A stretch of DNA of 64,000 nt from an uncultured Pelagibacteraceae bacterium (GCA_902574695.1 CACGON010000003.1:20912-84911); one strand, 5' to 3'; positions 43,057 through 57,847 are shown, counted from the stretch's first letter. Numbers and translations: made by a program. Notes: a model not told the origin generated them from the letters alone.

Positions 43057-45024
43057 TTAAATTTCCATTAGTCTATTTTTTCTAATCTTTTCCCTTTCAT
43101 CATGTCGATCAATTATTTTTTTCATAAGTTTTTTTGCTAGTGGAGCGGCGGCTGAACTACCTGATCCTCCATGCTCTACAAGAACACATAATGAATATCT
43201 TGGATTTTTATATGGACCAAATGCTATATACCAAGCATGGTCCCTTTCTTCATAAGGAATTTGTGATGTATCTAAATCAAGCTCCCTCTGTATTTTTGTA
43301 ATTTTTTTCACTTGGGCTGTTCCAGTTTTTCCTGCAAACTGGTATTTTTTGTCATCTATTCTCGATCTATAAGAGGTACCTCTTACTTCATTTGTTGACG
43401 CAAACATTGCCTCTAAAACAAATTTAACATTTTCTTGGTTTCGAAAAAGTTTTGTATATTCTTTTTCGTCAATATTAAGAAGTTCTTCTGCAGATCTGAT
43501 TAAGGAGGATGGATTTTCATTTTTTGTTTTTAAACTTTCAGACATTTTGTATTTTATCTTCTCTAATGGCTCTTGATTTTCATCGTAGGTAATTCTTGGA
43601 AATATTTTAAAACCACCGTTTGCTAGTTGTGCTGTCATTAAACATAATTGTAAAGGTGTAGTTTGAATATACCCTTGACCTATTCCTGTAATTAAAGTTT
43701 CACCTAAGACCCAGCCTTTTCCTAAAACATTTTTTTTCCATTTTGTGGATGGAACAAGTCCTTTTTTTTCTTCAGAATATAAATTTTTAAACACTCTATT
43801 CCCCAGTCCAAATCTTTTTGCGGTAGTATTGAGTCTATCAACTCCTAATCTTCTGCTCATTTCATAAAAAAAAGTGTCACAAGATTGTTTAATTGCATCT
43901 CTTAAATCAACTACGCCATGACCTCTATCCTTCCAGCAATGATATGTTTGACCATACATTTCTGTTTTACCTGAACAATTAACTTTGAACTTTGTTGAAA
44001 TCACATCGTTTTCTAGTGCTGACAGTGCGACTATTGGTTTTATTGTCGATCCTGGTGAATATAAACCAGATATAGTTTTGTTAATAAGTGGTTTTAATGG
44101 ATTATTTCTTATTAAGTCCCAATCTTTATAACTTATTCCATATAGAAATAAGTTTGGATCAAATGATGGTGACGAATGCATAGCAATTATTTCACCAGTA
44201 AATATATCCATTACACTTATAGAGCCCGCTTTATCTGCTAAAAGATCATTACATAATTTCTGGATTTCAGTGTCTACTGTAAGTTTTACTTTTTGACCTT
44301 TTTCACCTTCTTTAAAATCTACCTGATTAATTCTTTTTCCAAATGCATTTACTTCATATCTTTGAACACTATTTGTTCCAATTAAGGAATTTTCAAATGT
44401 TTTTTCTAAACCAGATTTACCAACTCTTAAACCAGGAACATGTTTATTTTTAATTTCCTCATTTTTTAATAAATCATCTTCACTCGCTTGAGCTACATAA
44501 CCCAAAACATGTGTATAATTTGCTTTAAAAGGGTAGCTTCTAGCCACAGATAAAACTGGTTTCGCTCCTGACAACTCGTGTAAATAAAAATTTACTTTTG
44601 AAAATTGATCCCATGTTAGATTTTCGGATATAATAAGTGTTTCCCAAGCTTTTTGTTGTTTTTTCTTTTTAACTATTTTGCTAAATTCTTTATCGGTTAA
44701 TGATAAGATATTTTTTAGCCTAACCATTAAATATTTAAAATCTTCAACTTGTTCAGGGACAACATGTAATTGATAAACTTTTGTATTACCGGCAACAACA
44801 TTTCCGAAAAAATCTTCAAATTCTCCTCTTATTGGAGGAAGTCTCCATTCTCTTAATCGATTTTTATCTGATAAAGTTAAATATTTTTTATTTTCCGTAA
44901 TCTGTAGACTGAATAATCTTGCAACTATTCCTGTAAATATAATTCCTTTTGCGAGTTTTAAAATAAATACTCTTCTATTTACGGTATTAAACTTTCTAAC
45001 ATTTGAGTCTCCACCATCAAACAC
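43057..45024 (-). CDS. mrdA: Penicillin-binding protein 2 (elongation transpeptidase)
   Basis: I choose GTG 45024 (655 aa): GGAG lies six bases before it and its codon overlaps the mreD stop by 8 bases (GTGTTTGA), whereas the longer ORF would overlap mreD by 44 bases. A membrane anchor near the N-terminus (ILKLAKGIIFTGIVARLFSL) precedes the dimerisation domain and the transpeptidase with SPGSTIKP (active serine), SCDTFF and KTGTAQV. It crosslinks peptidoglycan with RodA. Confidence 0.93.
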   Translation of the reverse strand: MFDGGDSNVRKFNTVNRRVFILKLAKGIIFTGIVARLFSLQITENKKYLTLSDKNRLREWRLPPIRGEFEDFFGNVVAGNTKVYQLHVVPEQVEDFKYLMVRLKNILSLTDKEFSKIVKKKKQQKAWETLIISENLTWDQFSKVNFYLHELSGAKPVLSVARSYPFKANYTHVLGYVAQASEDDLLKNEEIKNKHVPGLRVGKSGLEKTFENSLIGTNSVQRYEVNAFGKRINQVDFKEGEKGQKVKLTVDTEIQKLCNDLLADKAGSISVMDIFTGEIIAMHSSPSFDPNLFLYGISYKDWDLIRNNPLKPLINKTISGLYSPGSTIKPIVALSALENDVISTKFKVNCSGKTEMYGQTYHCWKDRGHGVVDLRDAIKQSCDTFFYEMSRRLGVDRLNTTAKRFGLGNRVFKNLYSEEKKGLVPSTKWKKNVLGKGWVLGETLITGIGQGYIQTTPLQLCLMTAQLANGGFKIFPRITYDENQEPLEKIKYKMSESLKTKNENPSSLIRSAEELLNIDEKEYTKLFRNQENVKFVLEAMFASTNEVRGTSYRSRIDDKKYQFAGKTGTAQVKKITKIQRELDLDTSQIPYEERDHAWYIAFGPYKNPRYSLCVLVEHGGSGSSAAAPLAKKLMKKIIDRHDEREKIRKNRLMEI

Positions 45025-45535
45025 TTGAGGCTCCGTATACAAAATTTTTATAAAGCTCAAATAAATAACTAAAAATATAATAAAATAAAAATGTAAATAA
45101 GATGTTTACTAAAATATCTTCATAGACAATTTGAATATTGAAGAAGATGTTTGCTACACCATATATTAACGAATTTACTACTAAAATAGTAAAACCAAAA
45201 AAGAACCAGTCATTTATTTTATTTGGCCTTAATGTAATATTCCTTAAATAAGATGAAAAACCACAAATTAAAAGATAGCTCAAAGAACTTACTCCGATTG
45301 GGAGACCAACAACAGCATCATTGAATAAACCACTCAAAAAAATTAACCCATAACCTAGGCTTCCTGGTCTTTTTAAGCTCCAATAGTAAATAAGAATGAA
45401 TGGAAAGTTAAAAGAAAAATATTTTAATCCAAGATAATTAAAATCAAATTCATTTAATGTTGAGATAAATAATAAAATAATTGGACCTTTTTCTAAAATT
45501 TGCTTAAAAATACTTAATCTTGCCAGTTCAGTCAT
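45017..45535 (-). CDS. mreD: Rod-shape protein MreD
   Basis: The 172-residue protein has five to six hydrophobic helices, as MreD should, and lies between mreC and mrdA. Sequence is weakly conserved, so the call rests on topology and context. Its start overlaps the mreC stop by one base. Confidence 0.85.
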   Translation of the reverse strand: MTELARLSIFKQILEKGPIILLFISTLNEFDFNYLGLKYFSFNFPFILIYYWSLKRPGSLGYGLIFLSGLFNDAVVGLPIGVSSLSYLLICGFSSYLRNITLRPNKINDWFFFGFTILVVNSLIYGVANIFFNIQIVYEDILVNILFTFLFYYIFSYLFELYKNFVYGASSV

Positions 45536-46386
45536 TAGTTTTCCTCCGATAAGTAAGCCCTTAATTTGACAAACCTTAATTGAGAAAAATCAGAAAAGAA
45601 CTCAACATTAATCTGAGAATCTAAGTTATTTTTTACTATAGTGCCTATTGGCACGCCAGGTTTAAAAATACCACCAGCTCCAGATGTAAAAACTTCATTT
45701 TCATTTTCTATGAGTAAATTTTCTTTTATATACTGAATTTTTCCATTGTCTTTTCCAGTGCCAGACAAAATAGATTGAATATTATTTGGGGTTATATCAA
45801 CTGGAATTTTACTATTTAAATCTGATAGAAGTAATATTCTTGAAGTTGTAAAATTTACTTCAACAACTTTTCCAACTAAATATTCTTTATCAAGCACTCC
45901 CATTCCAAGAACTACGCCATGCTTGCTACCCTTGTTTACAATAATTGATTTTAAAAAAGGACTTTGTTTATCAACTATTACCTTTGCTAAAATTTCATTT
46001 GAGGTGAAGTTTAATTCATTGAGAGTTTCCTTTAACCTTTGATTTTCAGATAACAAATATTGGGAATTATATTTTTTTATTTCTAATTCTTTAATTTTTT
46101 CCTTAAGAATTTTATTTTCTTTATATACAAAAAAATGATTTTTTGTAGCAAAGAAACCATTTTTAATTAAATTTTCAGGTGTTGAAAATATAAAAGTAGA
46201 TCTATAAGCTATTTCTTTTAAAGATAATTTTGCATAACTTATAATTTTAAATTCATACCTACCTAAAATTAAAATACTCAAAGTTAAAATAATAAGTGCT
46301 GAAAGAGAAAATTTTTGTTTATTGTCTTTTTTTAAAAATGCAGATCTTATAGCAATTATAAAATCATCTCTACTTGAGGGGCGCAT
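45535..46386 (-). CDS. mreC: Rod-shape protein MreC
   Basis: An N-terminal membrane helix (about 28-46) is followed by a coiled coil (roughly 85-115, with KEKIKELEIKKYNSQ) and the beta-domain with KVIVDKQSPFLKSIIVNKGS and GMGVLDKEYLVGKVVEV. MreC links MreB to periplasmic PBP2. It is 8 bases after mreB. Confidence 0.93.
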   Translation of the reverse strand: MRPSSRDDFIIAIRSAFLKKDNKQKFSLSALIILTLSILILGRYEFKIISYAKLSLKEIAYRSTFIFSTPENLIKNGFFATKNHFFVYKENKILKEKIKELEIKKYNSQYLLSENQRLKETLNELNFTSNEILAKVIVDKQSPFLKSIIVNKGSKHGVVLGMGVLDKEYLVGKVVEVNFTTSRILLLSDLNSKIPVDITPNNIQSILSGTGKDNGKIQYIKENLLIENENEVFTSGAGGIFKPGVPIGTIVKNNLDSQINVEFFSDFSQLRFVKLRAYLSEEN

Positions 46387-46394
46387 TTTTCAAA

Positions 46395-49008
<2,614 letters not shown>

Positions 49009-49023
49009 AATTTTTTAAAACTT

Positions 49024-49042
49024 GGTAGTAGATAATACTACC
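49024..49042 (-). promoter_or_regulatory. Hairpin in the leuA leader
   Basis: GGTAGTA/TACTACC with a 5-base loop lies 15 bases before the leuA ATG on the minus strand. A weak U-tract follows. It might tune leuA expression or stabilise the processed mRNA; no leucine-rich leader peptide is visible. Confidence 0.4.
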
Positions 49043-49101
49043 TCTCGCGTAGATTGCAAAATAAAAGAATTGTAACAACCCAAATTGAAACTGAATATTT
49101 T

Positions 49102-50685
<1,584 letters not shown>

Positions 50686-50686
<1 letters not shown>

Positions 50687-52452
50687 TAAACTAATGTTTT
50701 GCCTTTTCCTGTAATTTTGTTTTGCTCTTGATCTTTTGGGCCTAGAAGCATTTGGTTATGTGGTTTTCCAGAAGGTATCATAGGAAAACAATTTTCTTGT
50801 TTGTCTACTAAACAGTCAAATATTACTGGTCTATCAGTATTAATCATTTCAATGATTTTATCATCTAATTCTTCAGGTGTTTTCGCTCTTATCCCAACAC
50901 ATCCATAGGCTTCAGCTAATTTAACGAAATCAGGTAAAGCAGCTGTATAACTCTCTGAATAATTTTTTTCATGTAATAATTCTTGCCATTGTCTAACCAT
51001 TCCCATGTATTCATTATTTAAAATAAATATTTTGATTGGCAAATTATATTGAACAGCAGTAGACATTTCTTGTATCGTCATTAGAACTGAGGCTTCACCA
51101 GCAATATCAACAACTAACTTATCTGGATGAGCTATTTGAACCCCTACTGCTGCTGGTAATCCATAACCCATTGTCCCCAATCCTCCAGAAGTCATCCATC
51201 TATTAGGTTTATCAAATTTATAATGTTGCGCAGCCCACATTTGATGTTGACCGACTTCTGTTGTTATAAATGTATCTTTGTTTTTTGTTAATTCATAAAG
51301 TCTTTGGACTGCATACTGTGGTTTAATTGTCTCGTTGCTATTAATGTAGTCTAGGGATTTTTTTTCTCTCCACTTTTCAATTTGTTCCCACCATTTTGAT
51401 ATTTGTTGCTTATTAGAATTTATAAAATTTGGTTTTGTTTTTTTTATTGTTTTTATTATCGAAGAAATTACACTTTGAACATCTCCGACTATAGGTAAAT
51501 CAACTTTTACATTTTTATTTATAGATGATGGATCGATATCAATATGGACTTTTTTAGAGCCTGGTGAAAATTCATCTATCTTTCCAGTTATTCTATCATC
51601 AAATCTTGCACCAATATTAATCATCAAATCGCAATCATGCATTGCATTGTTTGCTTCATATGTTCCATGCATCCCTAACATCCCTAAAAAATTTTTATCA
51701 TCACCAGGAAAACAGCCTAAGCCTTGTAATGTCGATGTTATTGGAAATCCAGTTGCTGCAACAAGTTCTCTTAATAAGTCGCTAGCTTTAGGACCTGAGT
51801 TTATTACTCCTCCCCCAGTATAAAAAATTGGTTTTTTTGCTTTTGACATCAATTTAATTAATTCATCAATATCTTTTTGTTGATACTGATTATGAATCTT
51901 TCCATTAGATTTATTTTGTTTTTTAAATTTTGGATAATTAGTTTTTTGAAATTGTACATCTTTAGGTATATCTACTAAAACTGGTCCAGGCCTTCCCGTA
52001 GTTGCAACTTCAAAAGCTTTATGAATTATTTTTGATAAATCTTTAATATCTTTAACTAGCCAATTATGTTTTGTGCAAGGTCTTGTAATTCCTGTTGTGT
52101 CACATTCTTGAAATGCATCAGTGCCTATTAAATGAGTTGGTACTTGACCAGAAATACAAACTAAAGGAATTGAATCCATATAAGCATCAGTCAAGGCCGT
52201 TACCACATTTGTTGCGCCTGGGCCAGATGTGACTAATACGACTCCAGGTTTGCCAGATGATCTTGCATAACCTTCTGCTGCATGTCCTGCTCCCTGTTCA
52301 TGTCTAACTAAAATGTGTTTAATCGATGAATGATTTTTTAATTCATCGTAAATAGGTAAAACTGCGCCTCCAGGATAACCAAAAATATATTCAACGCTCT
52401 GGTCTTCTAAACATTTAAAAACAATTTCAGCTCCTGATAACAATTTTGGCAT
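50686..52452 (-). CDS. ilvB: Acetolactate synthase large subunit
   Basis: The 588-residue TPP enzyme has the catalytic glutamate in RHEQGAGHAAEGYARS, and the TPP/magnesium motif from about GEASVLM to ILNNEYMGMVRQW. FAD-binding middle domain is present. It makes acetolactate or acetohydroxybutyrate. It follows miaA by 32 bases. Confidence 0.96.
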
Positions 52453-52484
52453 TCGACCAATCTAGCTGAAGTTGTGCTAATTGG

Positions 52485-53414
52485 TCAAGTTTTAGAGTGA
52501 TGATTTTTGAATTTTTTTATGTATGAGTTTAAATGTTCTGGGAGAACTTTTTGCCAATCTTGCATTTGCCCCCTTGCCCAAGTGCTTTGCCTTTTAGCAT
52601 ATTGTCTTGTTTTTATGACTATTTGATCTTTTGTTGAAACTAAATTCTGTTTATTCAGCAGGTATGAACAGATCTCATTTATACCAATAACTTTGGTCGA
52701 GCTTTTGGTTTTATTTACCTTAAACTTTAAAAATTTTTTTACCTCTTCGATAGCGCCATCCCTAAACATTTTATCCACCCTTTTTTCTATACGTTTTACT
52801 AAATCTCTTCTTTGAGTATCAATTAGAATTTTAATAAGATGATTTTTGTCAAATAGAATATTTGTTTTTTCAAACCATTCGAATAAAGAAAGTTTTGTAA
52901 ATTTTTTAACTTCATAAGCTCTAATAGATCTTTGAACATCTTTTGGATTTATTTTAGATTTGGCAATCGAATCGACTTTAATTAATTTTTTATAAAATTT
53001 ATCCTGACCTAAAGAAGACTGCATTTTTCTTATTTTATTTCTAAAATTACTTGGGATTTTAGGTATTTTTACCAGTCCGCTTGTTATCGATTTAAAATAC
53101 AGTCCTGTTCCACCAACTAATATAGGAATTTTATTCCTTTTTTTTAATTCATTTATTTTTTTTTGGACTAGTTTTAACCACTGTCCTGTTGAAAAATTTT
53201 TTTTTACATTCAGAAATCCATACAAATGATGTTTAACTAAATTTAGGTCTTTTATTTTTGGTCTATCGGTTAAAATATTTAGTTCTTTATAAACTTGCAT
53301 ACTATCTGCATTTATAATTTCACCATTAATTTTTTTTGCTAATTTGATTGCAAATTTTGATTTTCCTGATGCTGTTGGACCAAATATGAGAATTATTTTG
53401 GACTGAATGTCCAT
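52485..53414 (-). CDS. miaA: tRNA dimethylallyltransferase
   Basis: The 309-residue protein has the P-loop GPTASGKSKFAIKLA, the DSMQVY block that binds the tRNA adenosine and GGTGLYFKSITSGL. It adds an isopentenyl group to A37 of tRNAs reading UNN codons. It lies 2 bases after degP stop region and 32 bases before ilvB. Confidence 0.96.
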   Translation of the reverse strand: MDIQSKIILIFGPTASGKSKFAIKLAKKINGEIINADSMQVYKELNILTDRPKIKDLNLVKHHLYGFLNVKKNFSTGQWLKLVQKKINELKKRNKIPILVGGTGLYFKSITSGLVKIPKIPSNFRNKIRKMQSSLGQDKFYKKLIKVDSIAKSKINPKDVQRSIRAYEVKKFTKLSLFEWFEKTNILFDKNHLIKILIDTQRRDLVKRIEKRVDKMFRDGAIEEVKKFLKFKVNKTKSSTKVIGINEICSYLLNKQNLVSTKDQIVIKTRQYAKRQSTWARGQMQDWQKVLPEHLNSYIKKFKNHHSKT

Positions 53415-53416
53415 TT

Positions 53417-54817
53417 TTATTTTATTTTAATACCAATATAACTTATTTGGTTTTCATTATTATATATTACTAATAAAATAGTTTTATTATTTGAAACTAT
53501 AGATGATTTTACAATATTTTGTAAATCACCTGGGGTTTTAATTTTTTTCTTCTGAGCTTCTACAATAATGTTATTAACTAGTAAATTTTTAACTGGACTA
53601 TCAGGATCTATGTTTGTAATTACAACTCCAACAGTATCCTTTGGAAGTTTTCTTTTCTCAATGTCTTCATCATTTAAAGGTCTGACTTCAATTTTTAAAT
53701 CTTCAATCTTTGTTGTTTTTAAAACCTTTGGTTTCTTTGGCTTAAAATCACTTGAAGTCTCCAGTCTTCCTAATTTTATTTTTTTAAAAATTTCTTTTTT
53801 ATTTCTCCATATCTTAACCTTTACTGTTTTTCCAACTTCGGTTTGTGCCACTATCATTGGTAGTTCTTTCATCTGATTAATTATGGTTCCATTAAATTCT
53901 AAAATTATATCTCCAGCTTTAATTCCACCTTTCTCAGAAGGACTACCCGGAGATACACTTGAAACAAGCGCACCTCTTGGTTTGTCTAATTTTTCTGCTT
54001 CTGCAATTTCTTTTGTAACATCTTGAATTCTTACTCCTAACCATCCTCTTTTAGTTTCTCCATATTTGATCAGTTGATCTACAACTTGCTTTGCATTATT
54101 GGATGGTATTGCAAAACCAATTCCTATTGATCCTCCCTGGCTTAAGATTGCAGTATTAACTCCTACAACATCCCCATCCATATTAAACAAAGGGCCTCCT
54201 GAATTTCCTTGATTAATTGATGCATCTGTTTGAATAAAATCTTCATACCTCGAGAGTCCAATGCTTCGATTTCTAGCTGAAATAATTCCTGATGTAACAG
54301 TGCCACCAAGACCAAAAGGATTTCCAATTGCAATTACCCAATCTCCAATTCTTGCTAAATCCGAATTCCCAAATTTTACTGGTTTGAAATTATCATTTGA
54401 ATCTATTTTTAAAACAGCAATATCTGAAAGGGGATCAGTACCAATTATTTTAGCTTTATATTCTTTATCTTCTACTCGGACTAAAATATCATCTGCGTCT
54501 TTTATAACATGATTGTTTGTAACAACTGTTCCTTTCTTATCTATTATAAATCCTGATCCAAGTGCACTTGCTTGCCTCTCTTGTGGTGTTCCAAATTCTT
54601 TAAACATATCTTCAAAAGGTGATCCTGGTGGAAATTGAAAATTTGGAAAAGGGTTAGTTCTTGTTACTACTGTTTGAGTAGTGGAAATATTCACAACAGA
54701 TGGCATTAGTTTTTCAGCTAAATCTGCAAAAGAGCTAGGGACACTTGATGAGTTAGTTGATGTATTTATGCTAAATAAAATTAAAAAAAATATACAAAAT
54801 TTAAAAAATCTATTCAT
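53417..54817 (-). CDS. degP: Periplasmic Do-like serine protease (DegP/DegQ)
   Basis: A signal peptide (about 1-24) leads into a trypsin-like domain with catalytic triad H103 (NNHVIKDAD), D132 (SDIAVLKID) and S206 (GNSGGPL). Two PDZ domains follow, from about residue 265 and 370. It degrades or refolds misfolded envelope proteins. It follows the DUF2065 gene by 2 bases. Confidence 0.94.
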   Translation of the reverse strand: MNRFFKFCIFFLILFSINTSTNSSSVPSSFADLAEKLMPSVVNISTTQTVVTRTNPFPNFQFPPGSPFEDMFKEFGTPQERQASALGSGFIIDKKGTVVTNNHVIKDADDILVRVEDKEYKAKIIGTDPLSDIAVLKIDSNDNFKPVKFGNSDLARIGDWVIAIGNPFGLGGTVTSGIISARNRSIGLSRYEDFIQTDASINQGNSGGPLFNMDGDVVGVNTAILSQGGSIGIGFAIPSNNAKQVVDQLIKYGETKRGWLGVRIQDVTKEIAEAEKLDKPRGALVSSVSPGSPSEKGGIKAGDIILEFNGTIINQMKELPMIVAQTEVGKTVKVKIWRNKKEIFKKIKLGRLETSSDFKPKKPKVLKTTKIEDLKIEVRPLNDEDIEKRKLPKDTVGVVITNIDPDSPVKNLLVNNIIVEAQKKKIKTPGDLQNIVKSSIVSNNKTILLVIYNNENQISYIGIKIK

Positions 54818-54819
54818 TG

Positions 54820-55005
54820 TTAACCTTTAAATATCCACACTATTAAAAATCCAATTAAAGCAAAAATTAAACCACCTAATCTTAGTTGACTAGATTTTAT
54901 AGCATCGAGTTTTTTTAACATATTTTTCATTTTTGATGGAAATAAGGCATAAAGGATACCTTCAATAAACAGGAAAAGACCAAAAGCTATGATCAATTCA
55001 TTCAT
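54820..55005 (-). CDS. DUF2065 small membrane protein
   Basis: The 61-residue protein has two membrane helices with the family pattern (LIIAFGLFLFIEGILYALFP, then KLDAIKSSQLRLGGLIFALIG). DUF2065 genes commonly lie next to hflC, as here (10-base gap). Function unknown, plausibly linked to the HflKC complex. Confidence 0.85.
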   Translation of the reverse strand: MNELIIAFGLFLFIEGILYALFPSKMKNMLKKLDAIKSSQLRLGGLIFALIGFLIVWIFKG

Positions 55006-55015
55006 TATAAGAAAT

Positions 55016-55882
55016 CTATTGTGAGGGTTTTAAATTTATATTTCCAAAGAATTTAAAAAATTCACTATCTGGTGATAGCACTAAAGAAGTTTCACCTCCG
55101 ATTAACGCTTTCTCGTAAGCTTGCATAGCACGATAAAAAGCAAAAAACTCTGGATCTTGTCCAAATGCATCAGCAAATATTTTGTTTCTTGCGCCGTCTC
55201 CTTCACCCTTCATAATTTCAGATTTTTTCTGAGCATCTGCTAAAATTACAGTAACTTCTTTATCAGCTGTCGAAGTTATAGTTATTGCCATTTCAGCACC
55301 TTTGGCTCTAAATTCTTTTGCCTCCCTGTTTCTTTCTGTCTGCATCCTCGCAAAAATTGCATCAGAGTTAGCTTGTGGTAGGTCAGCCCTTTTAATTCTC
55401 ACATCGATTATTTTAATTCCAAATTTTTCTGCTTCGTTATTTACACCTTCTTGGATTAAGGACATTTGTTTTGTTCTATCTTCAGATAATAAAGTTTGTA
55501 GTCTTTGTGTACCTAATACACTCCTAATCCTCGAATTTATAATTGTAGATAATCTAGATCTAGCAACTCTTTCATTTCCAACTGAAATATAAAATTTTAA
55601 AGGATCGACTATTTGAAATCTTGCAAATGCATCAACAATTAATCTTTTTTGGTCAGAGGCAATAACTTCCTCAGGAGGTGCATCTAAATTTAAAATTCTT
55701 TTGTCTAAAAAAACAACATTTTGAATAAAAGGAAGTTTAAAATTTAAACCAGGTTTCAAAATAATTTTTTTTGGATCACCAAATTGTAAAACAATAGCTT
55801 GATTTACCTCTTTAACAATAAATATTGAAAAGAATGCTACGACCGCAATTACTCCAAAAAAAGGTAATACAATTTTTTTCAT
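55016..55882 (-). CDS. hflC: Protease modulator HflC
   Basis: The 288-residue protein has an N-terminal membrane helix and SPFH domain (QAIVLQFGDPKKIILKPGLN) and ends with a helical region and EFFKFFGNI. HflC with HflK forms a large cage around FtsH. It starts one base after hflK. Confidence 0.94.
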   Translation of the reverse strand: MKKIVLPFFGVIAVVAFFSIFIVKEVNQAIVLQFGDPKKIILKPGLNFKLPFIQNVVFLDKRILNLDAPPEEVIASDQKRLIVDAFARFQIVDPLKFYISVGNERVARSRLSTIINSRIRSVLGTQRLQTLLSEDRTKQMSLIQEGVNNEAEKFGIKIIDVRIKRADLPQANSDAIFARMQTERNREAKEFRAKGAEMAITITSTADKEVTVILADAQKKSEIMKGEGDGARNKIFADAFGQDPEFFAFYRAMQAYEKALIGGETSLVLSPDSEFFKFFGNINLKPSQ

Positions 55883-55883
55883 A

Positions 55884-56975
55884 TTAATTTGTCTTTTTTA
55901 ATTCTGGAAGTGGAAGATACGGCACAACACCAGATCCTGCTTCCTTGTCAATTATAACTTTGTCAATATCTGCTAAAACTTTTTCCATAGTTTCTAAATA
56001 CATTCTTTCTTGTGTTACTTTTTTTGCTTTTTTGTATTCATTGAATATAGCTAAAAATCTACTTGCTTCACCCTCTGCCTTCGCCACAACTTCTTTTTTA
56101 TAAGCTTCTGCAGCTTGTAATATTTTTTGTGCCTCACCTCTTGCTCTTGGTATAACATCATTAGCATATGCTTCTGCCTCATTTTTTGATCTTTCCATAT
56201 CAGCTCTAGCAGCTTGTACGTCTCTAAATGCATCTATTACTTGATCTGGTGGATCGGCTTTCTGTGTTTGCACTTGTGTAATTTGAATTCCTGAATTGTA
56301 CTCATCCAAAATATTTTGAATAATCTCTTGTGTATCTATTTCAATTTTTGATCTTCCCTCTGTTAAAATAGGCTGAATATCGCTTCTAGCTATTACTTCT
56401 CTCATTGCTGTTTCTGCTGCAGCTTTTACAGTCCCTTCGGGATCTTGAATTTTAAATAAAAAATTTCCAGCATCTTTAATAACCCAAAAAACAGAAAAAT
56501 CGATATTAACTATATTTTCATCTCCAGTTAGCATTAAACTTTCCTCTGGAACATCTGCAACTCCACTAGATGTAAAACCACTATCTCTCTCAGACCTAAA
56601 ACCAATATCCATTCTATTTACTTTTGTTACTTTAGGTGTAATCACACTTTCGATTGGAAATGGAATGTGATAATTTAAACCTGGTTGTGTGGTTGATGTA
56701 AATTTACCAAATCTTAAAACAACACCTTGTTCATCTGGCAATACTCTATATAAACCACTTAAAGCCCAAACAATTATAAGAACTAGTAAACCAAACAATA
56801 TAGGTTTGTTTCCCCCTTGAGCGCTGCCAGGCATAAACTTTTTTATTTTGTCTTGTACATTTTTGATAATTTCGTCGATATCAGGAGGTGTTGGACCCTT
56901 TCTTCCTGAGCCATTTCCTCCACCTGGGGGTGAGCCCCACGGACTTCCGCCTCTACTTTTAAAATCATCGACCAT
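55884..56975 (-). CDS. hflK: Protease modulator HflK
   Basis: The 363-residue protein has a glycine/proline-rich N-terminus, one membrane helix at about 56-72 and the SPFH domain (EQGVVLRFGKFTSTTQPGLN), then a long coiled-coil with repeated ANDVIPRARGEAQKI. It heads the 15-kb leftward block, 80 bases from the divergent mrp gene. Confidence 0.94.
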   Translation of the reverse strand: MVDDFKSRGGSPWGSPPGGGNGSGRKGPTPPDIDEIIKNVQDKIKKFMPGSAQGGNKPILFGLLVLIIVWALSGLYRVLPDEQGVVLRFGKFTSTTQPGLNYHIPFPIESVITPKVTKVNRMDIGFRSERDSGFTSSGVADVPEESLMLTGDENIVNIDFSVFWVIKDAGNFLFKIQDPEGTVKAAAETAMREVIARSDIQPILTEGRSKIEIDTQEIIQNILDEYNSGIQITQVQTQKADPPDQVIDAFRDVQAARADMERSKNEAEAYANDVIPRARGEAQKILQAAEAYKKEVVAKAEGEASRFLAIFNEYKKAKKVTQERMYLETMEKVLADIDKVIIDKEAGSGVVPYLPLPELKKTN

Positions 56976-57055
56976 TGAAATGTATATAGTGTCTTTAATT
57001 TGAAAAACAAGATAAGTTAACTATATACTTATGTAAATAATGACTAACTGAGACA

Positions 57056-57847
57056 ATGAAACCTAATTTTAAACCTAAGAAATTTGAAAAAAACCCTATT
57101 AAGGGTACAAAATTCACTATAGCAATTTCTAGTGCTAAAGGCGGTGTTGGAAAATCAACATTTGCATCTAACTTAGCTTTAGCTCTTAAAAATGTTGGAT
57201 GCAAAGTGGGTCTTTTGGATGCAGACATTTATGGTCCATCTCTGCCAAAATTATTCTCTATTGATGAAAAACCTAAAAGTGAAGAAGGTTTTTTAATACC
57301 AATCTTAAAATACGACATTCAATGCATGTCAATTGGCTTTTTGACGGACGAACAAACTCCAATGATATGGAGGGGGCCAATGGTAACAAGTGCAATTAAA
57401 ACTTTTACCCAAAAAGTAAAATGGAACAACTTAGATTTTATAATAGTTGATATGCCTCCAGGGACTGGTGATACTCAACTAACTTTTGCCCAGGAAATAA
57501 AATTAGATTCAGTTATAATAATTTCTACCCCACAAGAAATAGCATTACAGGATGTAAGAAGAGGAATAAAAATGTTTGATAAATTAGGTGTTAATATTTT
57601 TGGATTGATTGATAATATGAGTTATTTCAAAGGTGATGATGGAAAAAAATATTCTATCTTTGGAGAAGGAGGGGTACAGAAAACAGCGCAGGATTTTGGT
57701 AAGAATTTTTTAGGCGAAATACCTCTTGATCCAGAAGTCGGTAAACAAGGAGATAAGGGAAAGCCAATTGTCGAGAGCAACTCTAGTTCTGAAGTAAGTA
57801 AAATTTTTATTAATTTAGCGAATAAAATTAAATCAAATTATTCTTAA
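57056..57847 (+). CDS. mrp: Mrp/ApbC-type P-loop ATPase (iron-sulfur carrier family), short form
   Basis: The 263-residue protein has the deviant Walker A SSAKGGVGKSTFASN, GLLDADIYGPSLPKL and DMPPGTGDTQLT. The N-terminal MIP18-type domain (about 90 residues) of full Mrp proteins is absent. The CxxC pair of ApbC, normally after NMS, is also absent (NMSYFKGDDGKKYSIFG), as I recall for other alphaproteobacterial Mrp. So iron-sulfur transfer by the usual bridging cluster is questionable. The stop overlaps the convergent gene by 15 bases. Confidence 0.88.
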   Translation: MKPNFKPKKFEKNPIKGTKFTIAISSAKGGVGKSTFASNLALALKNVGCKVGLLDADIYGPSLPKLFSIDEKPKSEEGFLIPILKYDIQCMSIGFLTDEQTPMIWRGPMVTSAIKTFTQKVKWNNLDFIIVDMPPGTGDTQLTFAQEIKLDSVIIISTPQEIALQDVRRGIKMFDKLGVNIFGLIDNMSYFKGDDGKKYSIFGEGGVQKTAQDFGKNFLGEIPLDPEVGKQGDKGKPIVESNSSSEVSKIFINLANKIKSNYS

